A stretch of 64,000 nt of DNA, taken from positions 79,431-143,430 of the forward strand of contig NZ_JABDHQ010000008.1 in the NCBI RefSeq assembly GCF_018709685.1, given 5' to 3'. The number at the start of each line of letters is the position of its first letter. Positions within the stretch are counted from its first letter, which is position 1. Both the position numbers and the translations under genes were made by a program. The notes beneath the pieces were generated by a model that ran no database searches, had not been told where the DNA came from, and saw nothing but the letters and a program-made list of their open reading frames with translations. This document shows, one piece after another, positions 35,985-44,542 of this stretch. The stretch is from Akkermansia muciniphila (GTDB taxonomy: Bacteria; Verrucomicrobiota; Verrucomicrobiia; Verrucomicrobiales; Akkermansiaceae).

Positions 35985-36437
35985 ATGAAATCTATATTAA
36001 ATATACTCGCTATATTAATGTCCTGCATGTTGGGGATCGCCAGCCAGATTGAAGCACAGGAAGAGAAGTCCCGCCAACCAGACAGACAACAGCAAGAAGT
36101 TTCTCCTGAGCAGCAAGAAGAAAACAAGGATATCCCAACCATTACAAACCCTGCTGTTTTTAATGAGAAAGATTTGGATAAGCTTCTGGAAAAACAACGG
36201 GAATATGTGAAAAAACATTATCCGGATTACCGAATTGTTGGAGAAGGTCAGGAACAGGATTATTTTGATAGCCGTCACTATTCGGAGTTTGATCTGAAAA
36301 ACGAAGATGATGAATGGGTCATGATCATCCGATTCGATATCGAAGAAGCCTATCAGGCCTACATGAAAAAGCATCAAAAAGAGATAGAACGGGAAGCGGC
36401 CAAACTAATCAAGCAGGGTACCATTAAAATTGAATGA
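35985..36437 (+). CDS. Exported or lipid-anchored hypothetical protein
   Basis: A 150-residue protein starting MKSILNILAILMSCMLGIAS, a signal sequence with a Cys that could be a lipobox or simply part of the hydrophobic core. After a Gln/Glu/Arg-rich linker comes a compact region rich in Tyr and Asp (YPDYRIVGEGQEQDYFDSRHYS, then a strand EWVMIIRFDIEEAYQAYM). I do not recognise the family. It lies 8 bases after the preceding orphan gene and shares its AT-rich composition, so both likely belong to one accessory unit. Confidence 0.55.
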   Translation: MKSILNILAILMSCMLGIASQIEAQEEKSRQPDRQQQEVSPEQQEENKDIPTITNPAVFNEKDLDKLLEKQREYVKKHYPDYRIVGEGQEQDYFDSRHYSEFDLKNEDDEWVMIIRFDIEEAYQAYMKKHQKEIEREAAKLIKQGTIKIE

Positions 36438-36493
36438 TAAGCCGTTTCCTATAAAACAGAAGAAGCAATAACTAACAACCCGGTGTTGGAATA

Positions 36494-36524
36494 CGCACGC
36501 CGTCTGTCAAACAGACGGCGTGCG
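36494..36524. terminator. Perfect 14-bp hairpin, possible terminator
   Basis: Arms at 36494-36507 and 36511-36524 (CGCACGCCGTCTGT type) are perfect complements with a three-base loop. No T-run follows on either strand, so it may be a Rho-independent terminator of weak type, an RNA-stabilising hairpin, or an intergenic repeat. It lies after both the plus-strand orphan gene and the decayed minus-strand gene. Confidence 0.5.
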
Positions 36525-36542
36525 GCCGTACAGGTACTTGGC

Positions 36543-36783
36543 TTATTTTTCTGGAAAGAATGCTGCCAATAGAGCATGACACTCCTCCGCTTGCTGATAG
36601 TGAGCAGCATGGGTCGAGGTCATGAGGCCTCTCTTCTATCCTGAGCATCATCACTAGAGAGAGACGGACTTTAGACTCCATGTGGTCATCATTCAAATCA
36701 TCGCCGAAAGAGGGAATATATAATCCTGCCAGGAACTTCCCGTCACTTATATAGGCGAACTCCTTTCCGCAGCCGGAGCACAC
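36543..36783 (-). pseudogene. Frameshifted remnant of a small zinc-ribbon-like protein gene
   Basis: From 36783 the minus strand reads a GTG-started CSGCGKEFAYISDGKF and continues to LVMMLRIEER near 36630. In that frame it then runs through low-quality sequence across the hairpin. One base over, the text becomes LMTSTHAAHYQQAEECHALL and stops at 36543-36545, before the hairpin, as a normal gene end would. This suggests one indel around 36625-36640. The 5' side also lacks a good start in frame. Family unknown. Confidence 0.35.
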
Positions 36784-37065
36784 TTTTTGTAATATTCGAC
36801 ATTCCGTTATTTAGAAATGACCATCAGAACCAACTCAACCGGCACAAATACAATTGTGACAAATCTGATTGATCATTTCCCTGGTTGCATGGCAACCGCA
36901 TTCATGAAATATTATCGGTCTATCAGCAAATTTCCCAGTGATCAAAGCATTGACATAACATATCAGCCGTCGAGCTATGCAAAAGGAGTGACTTTATTAT
37001 TTTCGTATAAATTTTTGGTTATTCATATCTTCATCACGCCGTAACCTCCTAATAGAAACGAAAAC
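36784..37065. other. AT-rich intergenic region without supported gene
   Basis: About 280 bases, low in GC compared with both sides. A 75-codon plus-strand frame exists here, but it has no recognisable content and no ribosome-binding signal I trust. Possible 5' remnant of the decayed minus-strand gene and the downstream side of the GH36 gene. Confidence 0.3.
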
Positions 37066-39201
37066 TTACCTGCCCGTTTCCGTCACCTCCATGCAGACGG
37101 ACTGGAAGGTAGTTTTCCAGTTGATGCGGATTCCGGCGTCCATCAGGTAATCGCCGCCAAGCACCCGTTCATGGGCGTTCGTGAGGGAGCCGTTTTCATC
37201 CAGGTTGATTTCCCTCACCAAATACCTGGCGGCAGGGTCCAGGCCTTTCAGGCGCAGGGGCGGCGGGGAATCCGCCAGCCATTTGTCCATCAGCCAGGCG
37301 AAGACGACGGCTCTGTTCTTATACACGTACATCAGGGAAGCCACCCGGCTTTCATACGGGGAAGACAGGCGGTACAGGTCCCCGAACTGGACTATGGGAC
37401 GGATGCGCTTGTATTCCGCCAGCGCCCGTTTGGAAAATTCCACTTCCTCCTTCGTCATGTCACAGGGCTGGAGCTCAAAGCCCAGACGGCCCGACATGGC
37501 CACGTCAAAGCGGAATTTGAGCGGCGTAACGCGCTTTGTCTGATGGTTGGGGGAGGCCGTCACATGGGCGGCCATGGAGATGGCCGGGAACAGGTGCCCG
37601 ATGCCCCACTGCATGAATACGCGTTCACAGGCGTCCGTATTGTCGGACGTCCAAAATTCGTGATGCCTCCGCATGGTCCCGTAGTCCGCGCGTCCTCCGC
37701 CGGAGGAACAGGCCTGAAATACCACATCCGGGAATTCCGCCGCCAGCGCATCAAGGATGGTTTCATAGCCGCGCACATAGTCAATGGACAGGTTCCCCTG
37801 ATGGCCGGCGTCCAGCCGGGAGGAGCCGGGATCGGAGATTTTGCGGTTGCAGTCCCACTTGACATAGGAAATGCCCGGATGTTCTCCCAGCAGTTTCCGC
37901 ATGGCGTCAAGAATGTAGGCGCGCACGTCCGGGTTGCTCAAATCCAGCAGGTACTGGCTGCGTTCCAGCCTGTTTTCCCGGTGGGGAAGGCCAATCACCC
38001 ATTCCGGATGCTTCCGGTAAAGTTCCGACCGGGGGTTCACCATTTCCGGCTCCACCCAGATGCCGAAGCGTATCCCCAGCTTTTCCGCCTGGCGCACCAG
38101 GCCTTCCAACCCATGGGGCAATTTGTCCCGGTTCACCTGCCAGTCCCCCAGCCCGGCCCGGGCGTCATTGCGCGGGAATTTGTTGCCAAACCAGCCGTCA
38201 TCCAGCACAAAGAGCTCCACGCCCAGCTCCCCCGCACGCTTCATCATGCCATGCAGCACTTTTTCCGTGAAGGTGAAGTACACTCCCTCCCATGAGTTCA
38301 GCAGGGTAAGCCGCTCCGTAGCGCCGCCGCGCAGGCCGTAACGGCGCGCCCAGCGGTGGATGCGCCGGGAAGCTTCCCCCTTGCCGTTTCCGCTGTGCAC
38401 CAGGATCAGGGGAGGCGTTTCAAACGTCCCGCCGCCATCCAGCAGGTAAGGCGCAGGAACCGCGTCCAGCCCCGCCCCGGCAAAGAGGTAGTGGTACGGG
38501 CTGTGCCGGAACCATATGCGGTAGTTGCCGGACCACGCCAGCGCCCCCAGAATTACTTCCCCCGCATCCTCCCGCGCCGGGCCGTCCAGGGAGATGATGA
38601 AGCCGGGGCTTCCCTCCTGGGCAGCGCGGGTTCCGGTGCCGGAAACCAGGGAAAGTTCATGGCCCCGCGCCACTTCCTCCTCGCTCATCAGGGATTCGCC
38701 GCCCCAGGTGCCGCGGAAGCTGGTGACAAAGTACCGTTCCGCGCGCAGATTCAGTTGTGCGGACGCAACGCGGTGAAGGCGTATGCCTTCCCTCCCCTCG
38801 TTCCGTACCACTACCCATTGAAGGAAGGCGTCCGATTCCCGGTGGGAGCGCACGTGAATTTCCACCCTCACGGGGTAGGAAGGGTCTTTCCCGTAGAAGA
38901 CGGCTTCTTCCCGGTCGTCATCCAGTTCCAGCACCTCCCACCCCAGGCATTCCAGGCGCAGGGAGAGGGCTCCGTCCGCCTGGGTTACGCAAATGGAGTA
39001 TTCCTCCGACGCATTGGGAAGCCCCGCCACGGAGTCCCCCAGGGCGGAGTACAGAAGGGGCGCGTCCGCGGCGTTTGCCAGGGCATCCGCCGGTTCACGC
39101 AGCCGCGGACCGTAATAGGCGCGGCGCACACGTCCCTGTTCATCCTTGAACAGGGTCATCTGGGAGGAACGGGTCAGCAAATGAACGGAGTCCGGCGTCA
39201 T
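37066..39201 (-). CDS. GH36 alpha-galactosidase
   Basis: A 711-residue enzyme removing terminal alpha-galactose, for example from blood-group B-type glycans or raffinose-type sugars. The N-terminal beta domain (YYGPRLREPADALANAA; SFRGTWGG) precedes the TIM barrel, with LDDGWFGNKFPRNDARAGLGDW substrate-site residues, nucleophile Asp450 in YVKWDCNRKI, and acid/base Asp in the WTSDNTDACER segment. No signal peptide is evident. The open frame extends 15 codons further to a GTG (39246); ATG at 39201 fits the family start. Confidence 0.9.
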   Translation of the reverse strand: MTPDSVHLLTRSSQMTLFKDEQGRVRRAYYGPRLREPADALANAADAPLLYSALGDSVAGLPNASEEYSICVTQADGALSLRLECLGWEVLELDDDREEAVFYGKDPSYPVRVEIHVRSHRESDAFLQWVVVRNEGREGIRLHRVASAQLNLRAERYFVTSFRGTWGGESLMSEEEVARGHELSLVSGTGTRAAQEGSPGFIISLDGPAREDAGEVILGALAWSGNYRIWFRHSPYHYLFAGAGLDAVPAPYLLDGGGTFETPPLILVHSGNGKGEASRRIHRWARRYGLRGGATERLTLLNSWEGVYFTFTEKVLHGMMKRAGELGVELFVLDDGWFGNKFPRNDARAGLGDWQVNRDKLPHGLEGLVRQAEKLGIRFGIWVEPEMVNPRSELYRKHPEWVIGLPHRENRLERSQYLLDLSNPDVRAYILDAMRKLLGEHPGISYVKWDCNRKISDPGSSRLDAGHQGNLSIDYVRGYETILDALAAEFPDVVFQACSSGGGRADYGTMRRHHEFWTSDNTDACERVFMQWGIGHLFPAISMAAHVTASPNHQTKRVTPLKFRFDVAMSGRLGFELQPCDMTKEEVEFSKRALAEYKRIRPIVQFGDLYRLSSPYESRVASLMYVYKNRAVVFAWLMDKWLADSPPPLRLKGLDPAARYLVREINLDENGSLTNAHERVLGGDYLMDAGIRINWKTTFQSVCMEVTETGR

Positions 39202-39328
39202 GGTCAGTGAAAGGGCAAGGATCAGTCTTTTTCCAGGCAGGCGCACGGTGCGCTTGCCTTATCCATTAAGGCCCGTGCCGGACAGGGAAGTCAATGGCAA
39301 AATGGAACGGGCTCCGGCCTTCCTTTCC

Positions 39329-39601
39329 CTACTTCTTCCACAGGCGGGAAGAGGGCCGGAATTTCATGGTGCTTGATTCATGCACAAACAGTTTACTGCC
39401 GTTTTCCGGATGGCGCACCACACGCGCACGGCGGTGCTTGACGGCGAACGATCCGAAGCCGCGGAATTTAACCAGAGACCGCTTCCGGACCGTCTTCGCA
39501 ATCGTGTCCAGCACGGCGTTCAGCGCCTGTTCCGCCTGCCGGGAGGTTACGCCTTCTCCCAGTTCCCGCTGCAATTCCCGAATGAATTCTGTTTTATTCA
39601 T
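39329..39601 (-). CDS. HU-family DNA-binding protein
   Basis: A 90-residue histone-like protein of the HU/IHF fold. It starts MNKTEFIRELQRELGEGVTS, with helix-turn QAEQALNAVLDTIAKTV, then beta arms around VKFRGFGSFAVKHRRARVVRHP, where HU normally has GFGTF...R.GRNP, so the DNA-binding Pro is retained in HPENG. It bends and packages DNA as a homo- or heterodimer. The open frame runs 42 codons upstream, but ATG at 39601 gives the canonical start. It is divergent from the membrane protein gene at 39756. Confidence 0.88.
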   Translation of the reverse strand: MNKTEFIRELQRELGEGVTSRQAEQALNAVLDTIAKTVRKRSLVKFRGFGSFAVKHRRARVVRHPENGSKLFVHESSTMKFRPSSRLWKK

Positions 39602-39755
39602 AAGGCGCCCAGCATGGGATGCCACGTTTTTCCGGTAAAGCGGAGACGGCGCGCCCGCATTCCTGCCACCAGGACCGGACGGGCGGCCCTCTCCCTTCCG
39701 GCCCGCAAGTTTCCTCCTTGCCCCCATGCGCCGGACCCATTAAGGTCCGGGGGAG

Positions 39756-41225
39756 ATGCCCTCCCCCGCCGCCGATGCCCCGTGCCCGGAACAAACTTTC
39801 AGCGTGACTGCGCTGAAGTGGCATACCTGCGCATGGCTTATGCTTCCCGTGCTGGTTTTCATGGCGGGATGGATGCACTGGTACGCCGCTCTTCCACTCA
39901 TGTTCCTGATGGCCGCGGGACTGGCTCCCGGAAGGCGCAAGGAACCGCCGGAAAGGGGTTCCCTCCCCGCTTTTCCCCTCTTCACCCGCTCTTCGTTTCT
40001 CGTCCTGACCGCGTTCATCGCCCTGATGGCGCTGTCCGGATGGGGGGAATGGGTCAATCAGCACCCGGACCATATCGTCAGGAACGCCTGCCTGCGCGAA
40101 TTGGTCGCCAGTCCATGGCCCGTCGTTTTTCCGGACGGAGACGTCTTGATTTACAACACAGGCTTCTGGCTGCTTCCGGCCCTGGCAGGCAAAATGGCGG
40201 GGTTGGGGGCTGCCCGGGCATTTGTCGTGCTGTGGGGGGCATGGGGCCTCTTTCTTGCGTGGCTGTGGCTTTGCGTTTTCTCCGGCCGCCGTTCCCTGCC
40301 GCTCGCCCTGCTGATGGTGATGTTTGGCTCCCTGCTGAATGTCCAGTGTTGGCTGGGGCTGGACCTGTTCCGCCTGCATTACTTCGGCACGGCGGAGCAA
40401 ATCATGTGCAGCGCAAATGCCTCCATCCCCGTCATGCTTTTCTTCATCTTCCTGGCTTCGGGACGCATGCCCCTGCACTGGATCCCTCTTTTGTTTGCAT
40501 CCATCGCCTTTTATTCCCCCCTCGCGGCCCTGGGGGGGCTGCCTCTGGCGGCCTGCCAGTGGTTCCGGCAATGGAAAGACGGCCGCGCCTCCCGGCGCAT
40601 CCTGTTCCATCCCTCCTTTCCGGCAGCCGTCCTGCTGGGGGCGTGCTTCCTCCTTTATTATGGGGCGGTAAACGCGCCATCCTCCCATACGGGCATACGG
40701 CCCTTTTATACGCATCCGGGAGATTTTCTGCTCATGGGTACCTCTTTTCTGGTATACGCCCTGTTCTGCTGGCGGGATTTCCGGAGGAATCCCCTCTTCA
40801 TCTGCACGCTGGCAACCGGACTGATTCTGCCTTTCTTTTACGTGAACGGGGACGTCAACGACCTGCTCTGCAAGGGAAGCGTTCCGGCAATGGCCTGCCT
40901 GCTCGCCTTTCTGGCTTCCACCTGGATGAGGCACCCCCGCCTCCGGATGTGGATTTGGCTCCTGCTGGCGTTCGGGCTGGCGCCGCGGTTCAACATTCCC
41001 TATTACTGCTGTTCTTCCACCGCCCTCCAGGCATCCCTGGCACCCTCCGCTTCATGCTCCCGGCCTTCTTCCTTCGCCTGCCGGGAATGGCGGCTGCTTA
41101 CTTATGCGCCGCAGGCGCTCCGTCAGGATGAATGGGGTTCCACCATGCACCATCCTGGGCACCGATGGTACCCCTATTACTCCGGCGCCCCGCAGCCGTG
41201 GCTGCGCTTCATCTACCGTTTTTAG
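39756..41225 (+). CDS. Polytopic membrane protein, paralog A
   Basis: A 489-residue protein with about ten to twelve hydrophobic segments. A pattern near residues 105-140 (HIVRNACLRELVASPWPVVF, then DGDVLIYNTGFWLLPALAG) also occurs in the protein at 53824 (FAVRNAVYEQLTAGPWPLL, DGGHFIYYLGHWLPPALAA), so both belong to one family. The layout is reminiscent of membrane glycosyltransferase-like or polymerase-like proteins, but no catalytic motif is certain. The C-terminal 70 residues are Cys/Ser/Trp-rich and less hydrophobic. Function unknown. Confidence 0.65.
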   Translation: MPSPAADAPCPEQTFSVTALKWHTCAWLMLPVLVFMAGWMHWYAALPLMFLMAAGLAPGRRKEPPERGSLPAFPLFTRSSFLVLTAFIALMALSGWGEWVNQHPDHIVRNACLRELVASPWPVVFPDGDVLIYNTGFWLLPALAGKMAGLGAARAFVVLWGAWGLFLAWLWLCVFSGRRSLPLALLMVMFGSLLNVQCWLGLDLFRLHYFGTAEQIMCSANASIPVMLFFIFLASGRMPLHWIPLLFASIAFYSPLAALGGLPLAACQWFRQWKDGRASRRILFHPSFPAAVLLGACFLLYYGAVNAPSSHTGIRPFYTHPGDFLLMGTSFLVYALFCWRDFRRNPLFICTLATGLILPFFYVNGDVNDLLCKGSVPAMACLLAFLASTWMRHPRLRMWIWLLLAFGLAPRFNIPYYCCSSTALQASLAPSASCSRPSSFACREWRLLTYAPQALRQDEWGSTMHHPGHRWYPYYSGAPQPWLRFIYRF

Positions 41226-41235
41226 CGGAAAAGAG

Positions 41236-41270
41236 AGCCGGAAGAGGAATTCCGCATTCCGGCTTTCACT
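41236..41270. terminator. Possible bidirectional terminator
   Basis: AGCCGGAA (41236-41243) and TTCCGGCT (41257-41264) pair in the convergent gap between the membrane protein and the thioredoxin-like gene. TTCACT follows on plus and CTCTTTTCC on minus, so both directions are plausible but weak. Confidence 0.4.
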
Positions 41271-41286
41271 GAAAAGAGGCGGACAT

Positions 41287-41835
41287 TCAGGCAGCCTTTC
41301 CCTCCTCCTGAAACTTTTTCCAGCATTCCCCGATAACCGCGGGCAGGGATTTGCCTTCTTTGTCCATGTCCCCCTGGCTCACCATCCTTTTAATCACTTT
41401 TCCGGAAACGGGGTCCAGAATGATCACGGCGGGAGGACCAAAGACCACATAAGGAGCCCTGGACCCCAGGCAGCCCACGACTTTGCCCGCTTCCTCCGGA
41501 ATGAATTTGAAGGTGAAAGACCCCGGAGACCTTCCCGGCTCCTGCCCGGTATCCACCATCCAGAAGATGAATTTTTTGCCGGATTCCATCTTAAAGTCGC
41601 GTTCCTTGATATGCTTGTTCGTAAAGATGTTGCAGTATACGCACCAGGAAGAGCCCGTCAGGTAGATGACCAGGGGAATCTTTTTTGCGATGGCTTCATT
41701 GCGCAGCTTGTCAAAGACCGGACTGCCCGATTCATTCACGGCGGGAGGGGGCGTCTGCTGTGCCAGGGCGGAAACAGGAGCCAGCATGCACGCCATGGCG
41801 GCGGCACAAAGCACGGGAACGGCAAACTTGATCAT
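41287..41835 (-). CDS. Exported thioredoxin-like protein
   Basis: A 182-residue periplasmic protein with a signal peptide (MIKFAVPVLCAAAMACMLAPVSALA). The mature part has a thioredoxin-type active site WCVYC (Cys65, Cys68) preceded by PLVIYLTGSS and followed by an extended domain with AVIILDPVSGKVIKRM, the strand carrying the family's late core. Related proteins serve as periplasmic disulfide reductases or DsbD/SoxW-like partners. No cytochrome or dsb gene is adjacent, so its client is unknown. Confidence 0.75.
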   Translation of the reverse strand: MIKFAVPVLCAAAMACMLAPVSALAQQTPPPAVNESGSPVFDKLRNEAIAKKIPLVIYLTGSSWCVYCNIFTNKHIKERDFKMESGKKFIFWMVDTGQEPGRSPGSFTFKFIPEEAGKVVGCLGSRAPYVVFGPPAVIILDPVSGKVIKRMVSQGDMDKEGKSLPAVIGECWKKFQEEGKAA

Positions 41836-41926
41836 ATTCCCATGAAAATAAGCCTCTCCGCAGAGAAGTCAAACTTCAAGATTCCGCCATTGCCTTCATT
41901 TGAAGTTCAAGGTATATACATTCGCC

Positions 41927-42856
41927 ATGCGCCATTCCAACCCCTATAACCGCAGGCACCCTTCACGGAACAAATGGCGCCTCATTTTCTGGCTGTCCAT
42001 GGCGCTCCTGGTCCTGTGCGGCGCCCTGGTCTACTTCCACCCCGCGGAAGACTGGCAAACCGCGGACCGCAGCAGCAGCGGCCTGGCTCCGCTGCCGGAG
42101 GAAGAGCCGGAAGCCGTCGTCCAGGTGTATTCGGCACGCGCCTTCGGCTGGCGCAAGTATTTCGGCGTGCATACCTGGATAGCCGTGAAGGAGAAGAACG
42201 CCGGCTTTTACACCGTTTACCAGGTGATGGGCTACCAGCTCCCTTCCAGGGGAACCAGCGTTTCCATCACCAGGGACATTCCGGACCGCAAGTGGTTTGG
42301 CGCGGAACCGGACCTGATTCAGGAATTGCGCGGAAAAGCGGCGGAAAGAGCCATTCCCGCCATCAGCCGCACGGCGCGGGAATACCCTGAGGCGGATACG
42401 TACCGGCTCATTCCCGGCCCCAACAGCAACACCTTCACCGCCGCGCTGATGAGGGAGGTGCCGGAACTGACGGTAGAGCTTCCGCCCCACGCGGTGGGGA
42501 AGGATTACCTGCCCGGCGGCATTGCCGGACGGACGGAGAGCGGCACGGGCATCCGCATGAATTTATGGGGCCTGGGAGGGGTCAGCCTGGGCCTGGCGGA
42601 AGGGGTTGAAGTCAGCCTGCTGGGACTGAACGCGGGTTTTGACCTGCTGCGCCCCGCCCTCAAGCTCCCCATGATCGGCCGCGTAGGGCTGCCGGACGCC
42701 CCGGTGGGCTGGGACTGGTGGAGCATCATGCTGCTGCTTCTGGCGGGAACGTTCATTTTCTTCCGCATGCTCCGCCACATGCGCCAAAAACGCAGGCAGG
42801 CGCACCGCATCCCCCACTTCCGCCATCCGCGGACAAAAACGAGCGAGCGCATTTAA
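41927..42856 (+). CDS. DUF3750-type membrane-anchored protein
   Basis: A 309-residue protein with one N-terminal membrane segment (LIFWLSMALLVLCGALVYF) and one near the C-terminus (WWSIMLLLLAGTFIFFRML) ending in a basic tail. The central domain (VVQVYSARAFGWRKYFGVHTWIA, and RLIPGPNSNTFTAALMREVPEL) matches DUF3750, a family with NlpC/P60-like features whose GPNSNTF motif is diagnostic. The activity is not established. ATG at 41927 is preferred over an upstream TTG. Confidence 0.7.
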   Translation: MRHSNPYNRRHPSRNKWRLIFWLSMALLVLCGALVYFHPAEDWQTADRSSSGLAPLPEEEPEAVVQVYSARAFGWRKYFGVHTWIAVKEKNAGFYTVYQVMGYQLPSRGTSVSITRDIPDRKWFGAEPDLIQELRGKAAERAIPAISRTAREYPEADTYRLIPGPNSNTFTAALMREVPELTVELPPHAVGKDYLPGGIAGRTESGTGIRMNLWGLGGVSLGLAEGVEVSLLGLNAGFDLLRPALKLPMIGRVGLPDAPVGWDWWSIMLLLLAGTFIFFRMLRHMRQKRRQAHRIPHFRHPRTKTSERI

Positions 42857-42969
42857 GCCGCGTTTCACGGAAGCCTTTTTCCCTTATCCCGTTCCCTCAT
42901 GCAGGGAAGAAGGGGAATAAAGCGGAAATTCGATTGCCAAGCGGGAATGAAGCTGTAAGAATCCGCGCC

Positions 42970-43293
42970 ATGAACAAGCTCCTGATCCGCTCCTGTCTGC
43001 TTGCCGGGCTGGCCTGCGCCGCTTCCTGCGCCTCCAATAAGGAAACGGCCTCTCAGGAACCCGCCCCCGCTCCAGCCGTCCAGCCGGAACCCGCCCCCGC
43101 GGCAGAGCGCCCGGTCCCCTGGGCCCCCGCTCCGGTGAAATCCGCCATTCTTCCGGAGGAAGACGGGGAAGAGTCCGCACCGGGCCCCGCTGTTCTGCCG
43201 GGCGACTTCCGTCCGGGGCTGCGCACTCCCCAGCTTCCGGATACCCTGCTGTATGACCTGGACGGCAAACTGAATACTCCCACCGCTCCGTAA
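42970..43293 (+). CDS. Pro/Ala-rich lipoprotein
   Basis: A 107-residue small protein whose N-terminus (MNKLLIRSCLLAGLACAASC) is a lipoprotein-type signal; the Cys after AAS, or the one three residues earlier, would be the lipid anchor. The rest is low complexity with Pro/Ala/Glu runs (APAPAVQPEPAPAAERP) and a short C-terminal LPDTLLYDLDGKL. No domain is recognised. The rRNA methyltransferase gene starts 19 bases later, so they may be co-transcribed. Confidence 0.6.
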   Translation: MNKLLIRSCLLAGLACAASCASNKETASQEPAPAPAVQPEPAPAAERPVPWAPAPVKSAILPEEDGEESAPGPAVLPGDFRPGLRTPQLPDTLLYDLDGKLNTPTAP

Positions 43294-43312
43294 CACGTTC
43301 CCTCCCATCATC

Positions 43313-44536
43313 ATGACCGCGACCATTCCCAAAGGCTTCCACCCCGAACCTTTTTCCTACCACCAGGAGCTTGAACTGGAGATTGACGCCCTTTCCAACG
43401 CGGGCGACGGCATCGGCCGCGTGGACGGCTGGGTGGTTTTCGTCCCCTTTGCCCTGCCGGGGGACCGCGTGAAGGCGCGCATATGGCGCAATGACAAGAA
43501 TTATTCCTCCGCGGACCTGGTGGAGGTGCTGCACCCCAGCGCGGACCGCGTGGAACCCGGCTGCCGGCTGTTCGGTACCTGCGGAGGCTGCCAGTACCAG
43601 CATTTTTCCTATGACCGGCAGCTCCTCTGGAAAACCCGGCAGGTGGCGGACCTGCTGCGCCTTCAGGCCGGGCTGGAACTGCCCGTCAATCCCGCGATCG
43701 CCTCTCCCCGGCAATACAACTACCGTTCCAAGATTACGCCCCATTTTGACAAGCCCAGGGAAGGCGGGAAGCCGGCCATCGGCTTTCTGAAGGCGGGGTC
43801 CAGAAGGGAAGTGGTGGACGTGCCCCAGTGCCCGATTGCCATGGAGTGCATCAACGAGGTGCTGCCGCTGGCCCGCAAGAGCGTTTACCAGGCCGCGGCG
43901 CGGTTCAAGCGCGGCGCCACCATCCTGCTCCGCGCCTCGGAGGGGGGCGTCATCACCAATAACAACGCCGTGGCCTGCGAGCGTGTGGGCGACCTGGAAT
44001 TCCACTTCCTGGCGGGGGATTTTTTCCAGAACAATCCCTTCATTCTTCCGCTGTTTACGGATTACGTGGCCCAGCAGGCGAGCATGGACGGAGAGGAGTT
44101 CCTGGTGGACGCCTATTGCGGTTCCGGCCTGTTTGCCCTGAGCCTGGCTAAGAAGTTCAGGAAGGTGCTGGGCGTGGAGGTCAGCGAGACTTCCGCGGAC
44201 TGGGCGCGGAGCAATGCCCGGAGCAACGGCATTGAACACGCAGAGTTCTTGGCGGCAGACGCCGGGGCCATTTTCGCCCAGGTGGATTTCCCCGCGGAAA
44301 AGACCGCTGTGGTCATTGATCCTCCCCGGAAGGGATGCAGCATGGAGTTCCTGAACCAGTTGTTCTCCTTCGGCCCCGGAAAGGTGGTGTACGTTTCCTG
44401 CAATCCCGCCACGCAGATACGGGACTTGGCGGAGTTTGACAAGGCCGGCTACGCCGTCACCGCCGTGCAGCCTTTTGACCTGTTCCCCCAGACCAAGCAT
44501 CTGGAATGCGTGGTCACGTTAAAAAAGAAGATCTGA
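43313..44536 (+). CDS. RNA uracil-5-methyltransferase of the RlmD/TrmA family
   Basis: A 407-residue SAM-dependent methyltransferase that methylates a uridine in rRNA or tRNA. An N-terminal TRAM domain (LEIDALSNAGDGIGRVDGWVVFV) is followed by Fe-S cysteine region CRLFGTCGGCQYQHFSYDRQL, the SAM-binding segment DAYCGSGLFALSLAK, the VIDPPRKGC loop and the catalytic Cys in VYVSCNPAT. Whether it is RlmD, RlmC or TrmA-like cannot be decided by eye. miaB follows six bases later, so two RNA-modification genes form a pair. Confidence 0.87.
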   Translation: MTATIPKGFHPEPFSYHQELELEIDALSNAGDGIGRVDGWVVFVPFALPGDRVKARIWRNDKNYSSADLVEVLHPSADRVEPGCRLFGTCGGCQYQHFSYDRQLLWKTRQVADLLRLQAGLELPVNPAIASPRQYNYRSKITPHFDKPREGGKPAIGFLKAGSRREVVDVPQCPIAMECINEVLPLARKSVYQAAARFKRGATILLRASEGGVITNNNAVACERVGDLEFHFLAGDFFQNNPFILPLFTDYVAQQASMDGEEFLVDAYCGSGLFALSLAKKFRKVLGVEVSETSADWARSNARSNGIEHAEFLAADAGAIFAQVDFPAEKTAVVIDPPRKGCSMEFLNQLFSFGPGKVVYVSCNPATQIRDLAEFDKAGYAVTAVQPFDLFPQTKHLECVVTLKKKI

Positions 44537-44542
44537 TTGCCC

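Noticed and set aside
36817..37044. 75-codon plus-strand frame in the AT-rich gap
   Set aside because: No start signal, no family content, and composition expected from AT-rich noncoding DNA.
39380..41131. 583-codon plus-strand frame overlapping the membrane protein gene
   Set aside because: It crosses the HU gene and is not hydrophobic; the overlapping frame at 39756 gives coherent membrane helices.
42884..44500. 538-codon minus-strand frame opposite the methyltransferase gene
   Set aside because: Antisense shadow; no family signature on the minus strand.
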